From NCBI RefSeq assembly GCF_030812315.1, contig NZ_JAUSSM010000008.1:124001-188000 (forward strand): DNA of 64,000 nt. Direction: 5' to 3'. Below are positions 24,561 to 33,849 of this stretch, in pieces. Each line of letters opens with the position of its first letter. Position 1 is the first letter of the stretch. The position numbers were made by a program, and so were the translations under genes. A model generated the notes under the pieces. The model worked only from the letters and a program-made list of their open reading frames with translations, was not told the origin of the DNA and made no database searches. This DNA is from Arthrobacter oryzae. GTDB lineage: Bacteria > Actinomycetota > Actinomycetes > Actinomycetales > Micrococcaceae.

Positions 24561-27371
24561 ATGAGCATTGTGGACAGCTTCGGTTCAAAAGGCAAACTTA
24601 ATGTAGCCGGTACCGAATACGAAATTTTCCGGTTGAACTCCGTTGAAGGTGCAGAAAACCTTCCGTTCAGCCTCAAGGTATTGCTTGAAAACCTGTTGAG
24701 GACCGAGGACGGCGCGAACATCACGGCCGATCACGTCCGAGCACTGGCCGGTTGGGATCCCAACGCCCAGCCCGACACTGAAATCCAGTTCACGCCGGCG
24801 CGTGTGATCATGCAGGACTTCACTGGCGTGCCCTGCGTTGTCGACCTCGCCACCATGCGTGAGGCAGTCAAGGAGCTCGGCGGTGACCCCAAGCGGGTCA
24901 ATCCGCTGGCACCTGCCGAGATGGTGATCGACCACTCGGTGCAGATCGACGCATTCGGTAACTCCGGCGCACTGGAGCGCAACATGGAGATCGAATACCA
25001 GCGGAATGGTGAGCGCTACCAGTTCCTGCGCTGGGGCCAGACCGCGTTTGACGACTTCAAGGTCGTCCCGCCGGGAACCGGCATTGTGCACCAGGTCAAC
25101 ATCGAGTACCTGGCCCGCACCGTGATGACCCGCGAAATTGGTGGCGTCCTGCGTGCCTACCCGGACACCTGCGTCGGCACCGACTCGCACACCACCATGG
25201 TCAACGGCCTCGGCGTGCTGGGCTGGGGCGTTGGCGGCATTGAGGCCGAGGCCGCAATGCTGGGCCAGCCCGTTTCCATGCTGATCCCGCGCGTCGTGGG
25301 CTTCAAGCTGACCGGTTCCATCCCGGCCGGCGCCACCGCCACCGACGTCGTCCTCACCATCACCGAGCAGCTGCGTAAGCACGGTGTCGTGGGCAAGTTC
25401 GTGGAGTTCTACGGCGAAGGTGTGGCGGCAGTGCCGCTGGCCAACCGCGCCACCATCGGCAACATGAGCCCGGAGTTCGGCTCCACGGCAGCAATGTTCC
25501 CGATCGACGACGTCACCATCGAGTACCTGCGCCTCACCGGCCGCTCGGAGCAGAACGTCGCACTCGTGGAGGCCTACGCAAAGGAACAGGGCCTCTGGCA
25601 CGACCCTTCGCACGAGATCAAGTTCTCCGAGTACCTCGAGCTGGACCTGTCCACGGTCGTTCCCTCCATCTCCGGCCCGAAGCGTCCCCAGGACCGCATC
25701 GAGCTCACGGATGCCAAGGAGCAGTTCCGCAAGGACATCCACAACTACGTGAGCATCGAAGACGGCAGCGTCGACGAGTCCCTGGAAGAGTCCTTCCCGG
25801 CCTCCGATCCGCCCTCGTTCACCCACGCTGATTCGCACACCACGGAAACCGCACGCGTGGTCTCCGCAGCGAACGGCGCGCACGGGCGTCCGTCCACCCC
25901 GGTGCATGTTGTCACTGAAGATGGCCGCGAGTTCGAGCTGGACCACGGAGCGGTGTCCATCGCCTCGATCACGTCCTGCACCAACACGTCCAACCCGTCC
26001 GTGATGCTCGCCGCAGCACTGCTGGCGCGCAACGCCGTGGACAAGGGCCTGACCTCCAAGCCGTGGGTCAAGACCTCCGTGGCTCCCGGCTCCAAGGTAG
26101 TCACTGACTACTACGAGAAGTCCGGCCTCACCCCGTACCTGGAGAAGCTCGGCTTCTACATCGTGGGCTACGGCTGCGCCACCTGCATCGGCAACTCCGG
26201 CCCGCTCGACGCCGAAATCTCCGAGGCCATCCAGGCCAACGACCTTTCCGTCACCGCCGTGCTGTCCGGTAACCGCAACTTCGAAGGCCGGATCAACCCG
26301 GACGTGAAGATGAACTACCTGGCCTCCCCGCCGCTGGTCATCGCCTACGCCCTGGCCGGCTCCATGGACTTCGACTTCGACACCGATTCCCTCGGACAGG
26401 ACGAAGCAGGCAACGAGGTCTTCCTGAAGGACATCTGGCCGAACCCGGTCGAGGTCCAGCAGGTCATCGATTCCTCCATCGACAAGGAAATGTTTGCCCG
26501 CGGCTACGAGGGCGTCTTCGACGGCGACGACCGCTGGAAGGCCCTCGACACCCCGGCCGGCGACACCTTCGCCTGGGACGAGAAGTCCACGTATGTCCGG
26601 AAGCCCCCGTACTTCGAGGGCATGAAGGCCAAGCCGGAGCCCGTCACTGACATCTCCGGAGCCCGCGTGCTGCTCAAGCTCGGCGATTCCGTCACCACGG
26701 ACCACATCTCCCCGGCTGGCTCCTTCAAGTCGGACACCCCGGCAGGCCAGTACCTCCTGGCCAACGGCGTGGAGCGCAAGGACTTCAACTCCTACGGCTC
26801 ACGCCGTGGAAACCACGAAGTCATGATCCGCGGCACCTTCGCGAACATCCGCATCAAGAACCAGCTGCTCGACGGCGTCGAAGGCGGTTTCACCCGCGAC
26901 TTCACGCAGGCAGACGGCCCCCAGGCCTATGTCTACGACGCCGCCCAGAACTACCAGGCAGCCGGCACCCCGCTGGTGGTCCTGGCAGGCAAGGAGTACG
27001 GCTCCGGTTCGTCCCGTGACTGGGCCGCCAAGGGCACCGCGCTCCTGGGCGTCAAGGCTGTCGTGGCCGAAAGCTACGAGCGCATCCACCGCTCCAACCT
27101 GATCGGCATGGGCGTCCTGCCGCTGCAGTTCCCGGCCGGCGAATCAGCTGCCACCCTGGGCCTGACCGGTACGGAAACCTTCGCAGTTGAGGGCGTGACC
27201 GCCCTGAACGAAGGCACCACGCCGAAGACGCTCAAGGTCACCGCCACGGCTGAAGACGGCTCCGCCAAGTCCTTCGACGCGGTCCTCCGCATCGATACCC
27301 CGGGCGAAGCCGACTACTACCGCAACGGCGGCATCCTGCAGTACGTGCTGCGCCAGATCTCCGCCAGCTAA
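24561..27371 (+). CDS. acnA: aconitate hydratase A
   Basis: The 936-residue protein is a full-length monomeric aconitase of the AcnA/IRP type. The [4Fe-4S] ligands are C473 (in SCTNTSNPS), C539 and C542 (in GCATCIG). It converts citrate to isocitrate in the TCA cycle. A ribosome site GAGAGGAG precedes the ATG. Residues ~395-440 form an extra low-complexity insert containing ESFPASDPPS (410-419), which is absent from E. coli AcnA. It is single-gene: a strong hairpin terminator follows 27 bases after the stop, and a palindrome sits in its promoter. Confidence 0.97.
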   Translation: MSIVDSFGSKGKLNVAGTEYEIFRLNSVEGAENLPFSLKVLLENLLRTEDGANITADHVRALAGWDPNAQPDTEIQFTPARVIMQDFTGVPCVVDLATMREAVKELGGDPKRVNPLAPAEMVIDHSVQIDAFGNSGALERNMEIEYQRNGERYQFLRWGQTAFDDFKVVPPGTGIVHQVNIEYLARTVMTREIGGVLRAYPDTCVGTDSHTTMVNGLGVLGWGVGGIEAEAAMLGQPVSMLIPRVVGFKLTGSIPAGATATDVVLTITEQLRKHGVVGKFVEFYGEGVAAVPLANRATIGNMSPEFGSTAAMFPIDDVTIEYLRLTGRSEQNVALVEAYAKEQGLWHDPSHEIKFSEYLELDLSTVVPSISGPKRPQDRIELTDAKEQFRKDIHNYVSIEDGSVDESLEESFPASDPPSFTHADSHTTETARVVSAANGAHGRPSTPVHVVTEDGREFELDHGAVSIASITSCTNTSNPSVMLAAALLARNAVDKGLTSKPWVKTSVAPGSKVVTDYYEKSGLTPYLEKLGFYIVGYGCATCIGNSGPLDAEISEAIQANDLSVTAVLSGNRNFEGRINPDVKMNYLASPPLVIAYALAGSMDFDFDTDSLGQDEAGNEVFLKDIWPNPVEVQQVIDSSIDKEMFARGYEGVFDGDDRWKALDTPAGDTFAWDEKSTYVRKPPYFEGMKAKPEPVTDISGARVLLKLGDSVTTDHISPAGSFKSDTPAGQYLLANGVERKDFNSYGSRRGNHEVMIRGTFANIRIKNQLLDGVEGGFTRDFTQADGPQAYVYDAAQNYQAAGTPLVVLAGKEYGSGSSRDWAAKGTALLGVKAVVAESYERIHRSNLIGMGVLPLQFPAGESAATLGLTGTETFAVEGVTALNEGTTPKTLKVTATAEDGSAKSFDAVLRIDTPGEADYYRNGGILQYVLRQISAS

Positions 27372-27397
27372 CGGCAGAGGGCTAACCGGCACTCACC

Positions 27398-27434
27398 AAA
27401 AGCTCCGGCCTGTCAATGACAGGCCGGAGCTTTT
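27398..27434 (+). terminator. intrinsic terminator after acnA
   Basis: A perfect 17-bp stem (27398-27414 with 27418-27434) closes a three-base AAT loop and ends in TTTT. The stem includes an A-tract on the left, so it could also act in reverse. It separates acnA from dxs. Confidence 0.92.
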
Positions 27435-27517
27435 GCGTCCCGGCCCGTCCCGGCGCCCGGCCAGCCGCCGAGGCGGTAGAGTTAAATGGCATGTCTACCA
27501 CCCCGAAGGAGGCCCCG

Positions 27518-29491
27518 TTGGGAATTTTGGACACCATCCGGAATCCGCAGGACCTGAGCAAGTTGACCGAAGAACAGCTGTCACAGCTGGCTGCGGAGGT
27601 CAGGAGTTTCCTGATCGGCAACGTGTCGCAGACGGGTGGCCACCTCGGACCGAACCTCGGCGTCGTGGAACTGACCATCGCCGTACACCGCATTTTTGAT
27701 TCCCCCCGCGACAGCATCGTCTTTGATACCGGACACCAGTCGTACGTCCACAAACTCCTCACCGGACGCCAGGACTTCAGCACCCTCCGCCAGGAAGGCG
27801 GGATGTCCGGCTACCCGGACCGGGCCGAGTCCGAGCACGACATCGTGGAAAGCTCCCATGCTTCCTCCTCGCTGTCCTGGGCCGACGGCATCTCCCGCGC
27901 CCGGCAGCTGACCGGCGACGGCGACCGCTATGTGATTGCCGTGGTGGGCGACGGCGCCCTGACCGGCGGCATGGCCTGGGAAGCGATCAATAACATTGCC
28001 GCGGACAAACGCCGGCGCGTGGTCATCGTGGTGAATGACAACGGCCGGTCATATGCACCCACCGTGGGCGGCTTTGCCGACTATCTCGCATCACTGCGTC
28101 CCACTATCGATTCCTTCCGTGCGGCCCCGGCTTACGAAGGCACGCTGGACTGGTGGAAGCGGAAGCTCCAAAACGGCGGACCCGTGGGCCAGTTCACCTA
28201 CCGGAGCCTGCATGCCATGAAGAAGGGCATCAAGGACTGGTGGGCACCGCAGGGCATGTTCGAGGACCTGGGCATGAAGTACATCGGCCCTGTCGACGGC
28301 CACAACCTCCAGGCCATGGAGCACGCGCTCTCGACTGCCAGGAACTATGCCGGTCCGGTCATCGTGCACGCGATGACCGAAAAGGGCCACGGCTACGCGC
28401 CGGCGCGCGCCCATGAAGCTGACCAGTTCCACGCCGTGGGCATTATCGATCCGGAAACGGGAGAGCCCACCGACGCTGGCGGGGCACAGTCCTGGACGTC
28501 GGTCTTCGCCGACGAAATCGCCGCCATTGCCGATGAGCGCAAGGACATCGTGGGCATTACCGGTGCCATGCTCATCCCCGTGGGCCTGCACAAATTCGCG
28601 GCACGGCACCCCGAGCGTGTCTTTGACGTCGGCATTGCCGAGCAGCACGCACTGACCTCCGCCGCCGGCATGGCCTTCGGCGGGCTCCACCCCGTGGTTG
28701 CCGTCTACGCCACGTTCCTGAACCGTGCCTTCGACCAGCTGCTGATGGACGTTGCGCTGCACCGCGCCGGCGTCACCATTGTGCTGGACCGTGCCGGGGT
28801 CACGGGGCCCGACGGCGCCAGCCACCACGGCATGTGGGATATGGCCATGGTGCAGATTGTCCCGGGCCTCCACCTGGCCGCGCCCCGCGACGCCACACGG
28901 CTCCGCGAAGAACTCCGCGAGGCCGTGGCCATCAGGGACGCCCCCAGCGTTGTCCGGTATTCCAAGGGGAGCGTGGGCGCCGAAGTAGAAGCCATCGAGC
29001 GCCTCAGCGACGGCGTGGACGTGCTGGCCCGCCGTCCTGCAGGATCCAGCGAAAACGACGTGCTGATCGTGAGCGTGGGCGCCATGTCCGAACTCGCCCT
29101 TGACGTCTCCAACCGCCTCGGTGCCCAGGGGATAAGCTCCACGGTGGTGGACCCGCGCTGGCTGCTGCCGGTCCGGAAATCCATCATTGCGCTGGCTGCC
29201 CGGCACCGGCTGGTCATCTGCATCGAAGACGGCGTCCGCGCCGGTGGTGTGGGATCACGCATCCGCCAGGAAATGCGCGCCGCGGGTGTGGACACCGCCC
29301 TGAACGAAGTGGGCCTGCCGGTGGAGTTCCTGGACCACGGAACCCGCGCCCAGGTGCTGGAACGCGTCGGTCTGACGGCACGACAGATCACGCACGACGT
29401 CGTCGCCCAGGTCCTGGGGACCAAGGTGCCTTTCGCGCGTCCCCTGCCCGGCCAGGAACATCCGACTACGGGCAGCCTGCCCAAACTGTGA
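27518..29491 (+). CDS. dxs: 1-deoxy-D-xylulose-5-phosphate synthase
   Basis: The 658-residue protein is a thiamine-diphosphate enzyme that joins pyruvate and glyceraldehyde 3-phosphate, the first step of the MEP isoprenoid pathway. Visible motifs are the GDGALTGGMAWEAINN thiamine site and the transketolase-type YATFLNRAFDQ and DRAGVTGPDG segments. I chose TTG at 27518 because an AAGGAGG ribosome site (27506-27512) sits five bases before it and homologues begin MGIL/MGLL. The ATG at 27491 would add nine residues and bury that site. The DUF402 start overlaps its stop by four bases. Confidence 0.92.
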   Translation: MGILDTIRNPQDLSKLTEEQLSQLAAEVRSFLIGNVSQTGGHLGPNLGVVELTIAVHRIFDSPRDSIVFDTGHQSYVHKLLTGRQDFSTLRQEGGMSGYPDRAESEHDIVESSHASSSLSWADGISRARQLTGDGDRYVIAVVGDGALTGGMAWEAINNIAADKRRRVVIVVNDNGRSYAPTVGGFADYLASLRPTIDSFRAAPAYEGTLDWWKRKLQNGGPVGQFTYRSLHAMKKGIKDWWAPQGMFEDLGMKYIGPVDGHNLQAMEHALSTARNYAGPVIVHAMTEKGHGYAPARAHEADQFHAVGIIDPETGEPTDAGGAQSWTSVFADEIAAIADERKDIVGITGAMLIPVGLHKFAARHPERVFDVGIAEQHALTSAAGMAFGGLHPVVAVYATFLNRAFDQLLMDVALHRAGVTIVLDRAGVTGPDGASHHGMWDMAMVQIVPGLHLAAPRDATRLREELREAVAIRDAPSVVRYSKGSVGAEVEAIERLSDGVDVLARRPAGSSENDVLIVSVGAMSELALDVSNRLGAQGISSTVVDPRWLLPVRKSIIALAARHRLVICIEDGVRAGGVGSRIRQEMRAAGVDTALNEVGLPVEFLDHGTRAQVLERVGLTARQITHDVVAQVLGTKVPFARPLPGQEHPTTGSLPKL

Positions 29492-30048
29492 TCCCGCACG
29501 AGGCCGCACCTCCCAAGAGCCTTAAACCGGGAGACCTGGTGGTGGCGCGGAACCGTAAATGGAACGGCGGTGCCCACTGGGTGGTTCCGGGCACCTATCT
29601 CGGCGAGGACCGGCACGGCTGGTGGATCTTCCAGCCCAAGGGGTCATTCATCTCACGGCCGGGTGCCGCTTTCCACGCCAAATCCGATGCCGTCCTGCTC
29701 GTTCCCCGGACCGGCGACTACGTGGCCACGTTTTACGACGACACCTACCCCGGGGACTTCCGGGTGTACGTGGACCTCGCCGTGGGGCACGGCTGGAACG
29801 GCATCAGGCCAGGGACGTTTGAGTTCCACGTGATCGACATGGACCTGGACGTGATCCGGTCCGTCACCCGGGACGTCTATGTCGACGACGAAGACGAATT
29901 CGCCGAACACCAGGTGAGCATGGAGTACCCGCGGGACATCGTGGACCGCATGCTCCAGGAGACAGAACAGCTTTATCAGGCCGTCAAGGCACAGCACGCA
30001 CCGTTCGACGGCACAGACGCCGAGTGGTTCAGGAGAGGACGGGCATGA
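29488..30048 (+). CDS. DUF402 family protein (nucleotide phosphatase-like)
   Basis: The 186-residue protein has the DUF402 beta-barrel with a short N-terminal domain (KPGDLVVARNRKW) and the acidic motifs FYDDTYPGDFRVYVDLA and FEFHVIDMDLDVIRS, then EDEFAEH. In Staphylococcus a DUF402 protein (NtdP) hydrolyses nucleoside tri- and diphosphates with metal held by such acidic residues, so a similar activity is inferred. Its GTG start overlaps the dxs stop, and its stop overlaps the next gene, giving a tightly coupled dxs-DUF402-unknown operon. Confidence 0.82.
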   Translation: MIPHEAAPPKSLKPGDLVVARNRKWNGGAHWVVPGTYLGEDRHGWWIFQPKGSFISRPGAAFHAKSDAVLLVPRTGDYVATFYDDTYPGDFRVYVDLAVGHGWNGIRPGTFEFHVIDMDLDVIRSVTRDVYVDDEDEFAEHQVSMEYPRDIVDRMLQETEQLYQAVKAQHAPFDGTDAEWFRRGRA

Positions 30049-30605
30049 GCGGAATTATCCGGGTCTACAAACGCGACGACGAAGGGGTTCTCCAGTTCCG
30101 GGAAGCCTGGTTCGACGAGGACTACAGCCAGTTCGTGATGAATTACGGCGTGGTGGGGCACCAGAGCAAGACGGACGAAACCGATGTTGCCGATGCCGCC
30201 GCCGCGGACGGCCTCATGGATGCCTTCGCCGTGCAGTGCGCTGAGGACGGCTACGCCGAGATCGCCGAGGAAGACCAGTTCTGGGTGGTTGCCCAGTACG
30301 CGTTGAAAACCAAGGACGGCACGGACCGCGACCGCTACCTCGAGGAAAAGGCGAAGGATGCGCTCATCAGCCACCTTGCCTGGCGCGGCCTCGGCACCGT
30401 GGAGCGGTCAGAGTTTGGCGATTCCAAGCTCAACATCTTCTGCCTCTGCCCGGACGTCAACAAGGCCGTCAACGCCATCAAGGTCTGCATCCGAGGCGAG
30501 GACCTGGACTTCACGAAGCTCAGCATCGGGGCCGCGCCTTTCGGAGATCCGGAGGCGTTCAAGCTCAAGCACTCGCCCAAACCGGCTTCGGGCTTTACCC
30601 TCTAA
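30045..30605 (+). CDS. unknown protein with WGR-like N-terminus
   Basis: I do not recognise a named family for this 186-residue acidic protein. The first ~75 residues follow a WGR-domain-like layout: an opening strand, FREAWFDEDYSQFVMNYGVVGHQSK, then a helix and a closing CAEDGY. The second half (about 95-180) is a separate alpha/beta region with AKDALISHLAWRGLGTVE and a cysteine pair FCLC. WGR domains bind nucleic acid ends in PARPs; that link is by pattern only. The ATG overlaps the DUF402 stop, so it is made together with dxs and DUF402. Confidence 0.6.
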   Translation: MSGIIRVYKRDDEGVLQFREAWFDEDYSQFVMNYGVVGHQSKTDETDVADAAAADGLMDAFAVQCAEDGYAEIAEEDQFWVVAQYALKTKDGTDRDRYLEEKAKDALISHLAWRGLGTVERSEFGDSKLNIFCLCPDVNKAVNAIKVCIRGEDLDFTKLSIGAAPFGDPEAFKLKHSPKPASGFTL

Positions 30606-30638
30606 GAGGGGGTAACCGACTTCTGGGAGGCATCTGCA

Positions 30639-30857
30639 ATGACGCGAAAATCCGTTCAACCGGGCCACACCCCGATTCCCCACGGAATCGGCGCGCCTGC
30701 CCGCCGGGCCATGGCCCACGCCGGACTGGAAACCCTCGAACAGGTGGTCCAGTTCGGTAAGCGGGAACTGTCGAAGTTGCACGGAATGGGCGTCAAAACC
30801 ATGGCCCAGCTTGAAGATGCCATGGACGAGCACGGACTCGAGTTCCCGGCCGCCTGA
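30639..30857 (+). CDS. small helix-hairpin-helix protein, RNA polymerase alpha-CTD-like
   Basis: This 72-residue protein resembles the C-terminal domain of the RNA polymerase alpha subunit. It shows IGAPARRAMAHAGLETLEQV, then ELSKLHGMGVKTMAQLEDAM, the two helix-hairpin-helix-type turns that bind the DNA minor groove. It has no assembly domain, so it is a free-standing DNA-binding module. A GGGAGG ribosome site precedes the ATG. It lies 33 bases after the WGR-like gene and may be part of that operon. Role unknown. Confidence 0.75.
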   Translation: MTRKSVQPGHTPIPHGIGAPARRAMAHAGLETLEQVVQFGKRELSKLHGMGVKTMAQLEDAMDEHGLEFPAA

Positions 30858-30933
30858 CAGGCTACCGGTACCCGGGCGCTGCCGCGAAACGGCGGCGTCC
30901 GGTCTTTCGATGCGGCCGTTATAGGCTGATTTC

Positions 30934-31911
30934 ATGACTGAACAGCGCCGCCTTGGAAATTCCGGACTGACCGTCTCTGTTGTGGGCCTTGGCTGCAACA
31001 ATCTTGGCCGGGCCAATACGGTGACGGAGTCGCAGGAGGGGACCGACGCCGTCGTCCATGCCGCCCTGGACGCAGGCATTACGCTCTTTGACGTCGCGGA
31101 CACCTACGGCCGGGAGCCAGGACTCAGTGAAACGATGCTGGGCAAGGCCCTCGCCGGAAGGCGTGAGGACGCGATCGTTGCCACGAAGTTCGGCATGGAC
31201 ATGCGCGGAGCCAACGGCAACGACTTCGGTGCCCGCGGTTCCCGCCGGTACATCGTCAAAGCGGCCGAGGCGTCACTGCGGAGGCTGGGGACGGACTGGA
31301 TCGACCTCTACCAGTTCCACACCCCGGATCCGCTGACCCCAATCGACGAGACCCTCGCGGCCCTGGACGACCTCGTGACGAGCGGCAAGGTCCGTTATAT
31401 CGGGCACTCCAACCGGGCCGGATGGCAGATCGCCGAGGCCGAATTTGTGGCCCGCGGCCGCGGCGGTTCCCGCTTCATTTCAACGCAAAACCACTACAAC
31501 CTGCTGGACCGGCGCGCTGAGCTGGAAATCACGCCGGCCGCCGAAGCCTACGGCCTGGGCGTGCTGCCCTACTTCCCGCTTGCCAACGGCCTGCTGACCG
31601 GCAAGTACGCACCGGGCAAGGCCCCCGAAGGATCCCGTCTCAGCCACACCCGCACCAACCTCGTCCACGACGCCGACTGGGACCAGCTGGAGAAGTTCAG
31701 CGCATTCGCAGCAGAACGCAACCTCAGCGAGATCCAGGTAGCGTTCTCCTGGCTGGCGGCCCAGCCGTCCGTCAGCAGTGTGATCGCAGGCGCCACCAGG
31801 CCGGAGCAGGTCCGCGAGAACGCCGCCGCGGTGTCCTGGGTGCCCACGGCCGACGAAAGCGCCCAGCTGGATGAGATCTTCCCCCGCACGCCCAAGGTTG
31901 CGCTCTTCTGA
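30934..31911 (+). CDS. aldo/keto reductase
   Basis: The 325-residue protein is an NADPH-dependent TIM-barrel reductase. The catalytic tetrad region is visible: DVADTYG (Asp and Tyr), ATKFGM (Lys) and LYQFHTPD (His). The substrate is not determinable; the family includes carbonyl, keto-sugar and aldehyde reductases. It ends one base into the nucleoside hydrolase start (TGATG), so the two are translated together. Confidence 0.9.
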   Translation: MTEQRRLGNSGLTVSVVGLGCNNLGRANTVTESQEGTDAVVHAALDAGITLFDVADTYGREPGLSETMLGKALAGRREDAIVATKFGMDMRGANGNDFGARGSRRYIVKAAEASLRRLGTDWIDLYQFHTPDPLTPIDETLAALDDLVTSGKVRYIGHSNRAGWQIAEAEFVARGRGGSRFISTQNHYNLLDRRAELEITPAAEAYGLGVLPYFPLANGLLTGKYAPGKAPEGSRLSHTRTNLVHDADWDQLEKFSAFAAERNLSEIQVAFSWLAAQPSVSSVIAGATRPEQVRENAAAVSWVPTADESAQLDEIFPRTPKVALF

Positions 31912-32936
31912 TGCACTCGGTCCTGATGGACGTCGACACCGGGATCGACGACGCCCTGGCCTTGGTCTACCTCCTGTCCCGCCCCGACGTCCGGTTGCAG
32001 GCCGTCACGTGTACCGCCGGAAACGTGGGCGCGCGGCAGGTGGCGCTGAACAACCTGGCCCTGCTTGAGCTCTGCGGCAAACCGGGGGTCGAGGTGGCGA
32101 TCGGAGCCGAGGTGCCGCTGGAGATCCCCCTGGTCACCACGGAGGAAACCCACGGCCCGCAGGGGATCGGCTACGCGGAGCTCCCGCCGCCCGCCGCCGG
32201 GATCTCGCATCGGCATGCGGTGGACGTCTGGGTCGAGGAGGTGCGGAAGCACCCCGGCGAGATCACGGGCCTCATCACCGGACCGCTGACCAATTTCGCC
32301 CTCGCCCTGCGCCGGGAACCGGACCTGCCACGCCTGCTCAAGGGGCTGGTGATCATGGGCGGCAGCTTCTACTACCAGGGAAACACCACTCCGACGGCGG
32401 AATGGAACGTTTCCGTCGACCCGCATGCCGCCAAGGAGGTGTTTGCGGCCTACCGGGGCCTCCCCGAGGACAAACTGCCCGTGGTGTGCGCGCTGGAGAC
32501 TACCGAACTGATCGAGATGCGGCCCGAACACCTGCAGCGACTGGGGGAGGCCGCCGGCACCGATGAGCCGGAACTCGTGCTCCCCGAGCAGCCGGAGGGC
32601 CTCCGCAGCCAGTCAGGCAACCCCCTCGTGGCCTGCCTGTCCGATGCCATCCGCTTCTATATGGAGTTTCACCGCCTCTATGACCAGGGCTTCGTGGCCC
32701 ACATGCACGATGCCTTCGCCGCCTGTGTAGCCGTGGGACGGACCGAAATCACCACGGAGCTGGCCACGGTGGACGTCGAGACCCGGTCACCGCTCATGAT
32801 GGGCACCACGGTGGCCGACTACCGCGGACTGTGGGGCCTGCCGCCGAACGCCCGGATCGTGACGTCCAACAACCCGCAGCAGTGCTTTGACGAGCTCATC
32901 GGTTCAGTGGGCGGGCTGGCCCGGCGGCTAAGATAG
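31911..32936 (+). CDS. inosine-uridine-preferring nucleoside hydrolase family protein
   Basis: The 341-residue protein has the calcium-binding N-terminal motif DVDTGIDDALAL (6-17), the ITGPLTNFALAL segment and a C-terminal HMHDAFAA motif with the last calcium ligand Asp. These mark ribonucleoside hydrolases that cut nucleosides to base plus ribose. The base specificity cannot be read. It lies between the aldo/keto reductase and a full ECF transporter, which suggests that the imported compound is a nucleoside or that the locus salvages one. Confidence 0.9.
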   Translation: MHSVLMDVDTGIDDALALVYLLSRPDVRLQAVTCTAGNVGARQVALNNLALLELCGKPGVEVAIGAEVPLEIPLVTTEETHGPQGIGYAELPPPAAGISHRHAVDVWVEEVRKHPGEITGLITGPLTNFALALRREPDLPRLLKGLVIMGGSFYYQGNTTPTAEWNVSVDPHAAKEVFAAYRGLPEDKLPVVCALETTELIEMRPEHLQRLGEAAGTDEPELVLPEQPEGLRSQSGNPLVACLSDAIRFYMEFHRLYDQGFVAHMHDAFAACVAVGRTEITTELATVDVETRSPLMMGTTVADYRGLWGLPPNARIVTSNNPQQCFDELIGSVGGLARRLR

Positions 32937-33023
32937 TAGCTGCGCCGAGGTGACATAGGCGTACGTTTGCCGATCCCGGTACCGGTGTACCCGCGGAACG
33001 CACCCACAGCCAAAGGAACCACC

Positions 33024-33845
33024 ATGTCACAGCAGTCCCTCATCCTTCCCGCGCCCGGACAGGGAGCGCTCCGCAGCCGCCGCCTGCTTGAAGTGCTCGG
33101 CGCGGTGTCCATTGCAGCCACCTTCACCTTCCTGGTCCTGACCCAGCCCGCGGACATCACCAACGGGCTGGCCAGCGGGTCCACTCTGGTGGCCCTGGGC
33201 GGGTTCCTGCTGGGAGCCATTCTCCTGATCGTCGGAGTGCTGCCCACCCTTCCCACGTCCACGCTGGTGCTGATCCCCGTGGCACTCGTCCTCAACATCG
33301 CCCTCGGACAGATCATGGGATCAACCGGCCTGCCGTTCTACTTCGACGCGATCGGCACAGTGCTCATCGCCGTCCTGGCGGGCCCTGCTGCAGGCGCCGC
33401 AACGGGCGCGCTCAGCAGCATCGTCTGGTCCTTCATCAACCCCACGGTGCTGCCCTTCGCAGCCGGCGCGGCGCTCATCGGCTTCCTGGCAGGGCTGGCT
33501 GCGCGCCACGGACTGTTCCGCCGCTTCTACCTGGCCCCGGTGGCCGGCTTCGTGACCGGCATCCTGGCCGGCGTCGTCTCCGCACCCATCGCGGCCTTCG
33601 TCTTCGGCGGCACCTCCGGCGCCGGCACCGGCGCGATTGTCGGTGCCTTCCGGGCGATGGGCGACACGCTCCTGGCCGCAATCACCAAGCAGGCGCTGAT
33701 TTCGGACCCCATGGACAAGGCCATTGTCTTCGCCGTCGTCGCGCTGCTCGTGTACGCGCTGCCGCGCCGGACAACGCTGCAGTTCGCCTTTGTGCGGCGT
33801 TTCAACGTACTCGCCGGTAAGAAGCAGGAAACGCCGGACGCCTGA
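33024..33845 (+). CDS. ECF transporter substrate-binding (S) component
   Basis: The 273-residue membrane protein has about seven hydrophobic helices and the AAGAATGALSSIVW and ALIGFLAGLA segments typical of S components. It gives substrate specificity to an energy-coupling-factor transporter, and the T and A components follow directly. The start at 33024 has an AAAGGA-type site; the longer frame from 32967 adds no conserved sequence. The S family could not be matched to a known vitamin. Context with the nucleoside hydrolase makes a nucleoside or pyrimidine/purine-related ligand plausible. Confidence 0.8.
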   Translation: MSQQSLILPAPGQGALRSRRLLEVLGAVSIAATFTFLVLTQPADITNGLASGSTLVALGGFLLGAILLIVGVLPTLPTSTLVLIPVALVLNIALGQIMGSTGLPFYFDAIGTVLIAVLAGPAAGAATGALSSIVWSFINPTVLPFAAGAALIGFLAGLAARHGLFRRFYLAPVAGFVTGILAGVVSAPIAAFVFGGTSGAGTGAIVGAFRAMGDTLLAAITKQALISDPMDKAIVFAVVALLVYALPRRTTLQFAFVRRFNVLAGKKQETPDA

Positions 33846-33849
33846 TTCC

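Noticed and set aside
24585..26705. 706-residue open frame opposite to acnA
   Set aside because: It mirrors the aconitase frame on the other strand in a high-GC gene and has no recognisable motifs or ribosome site.
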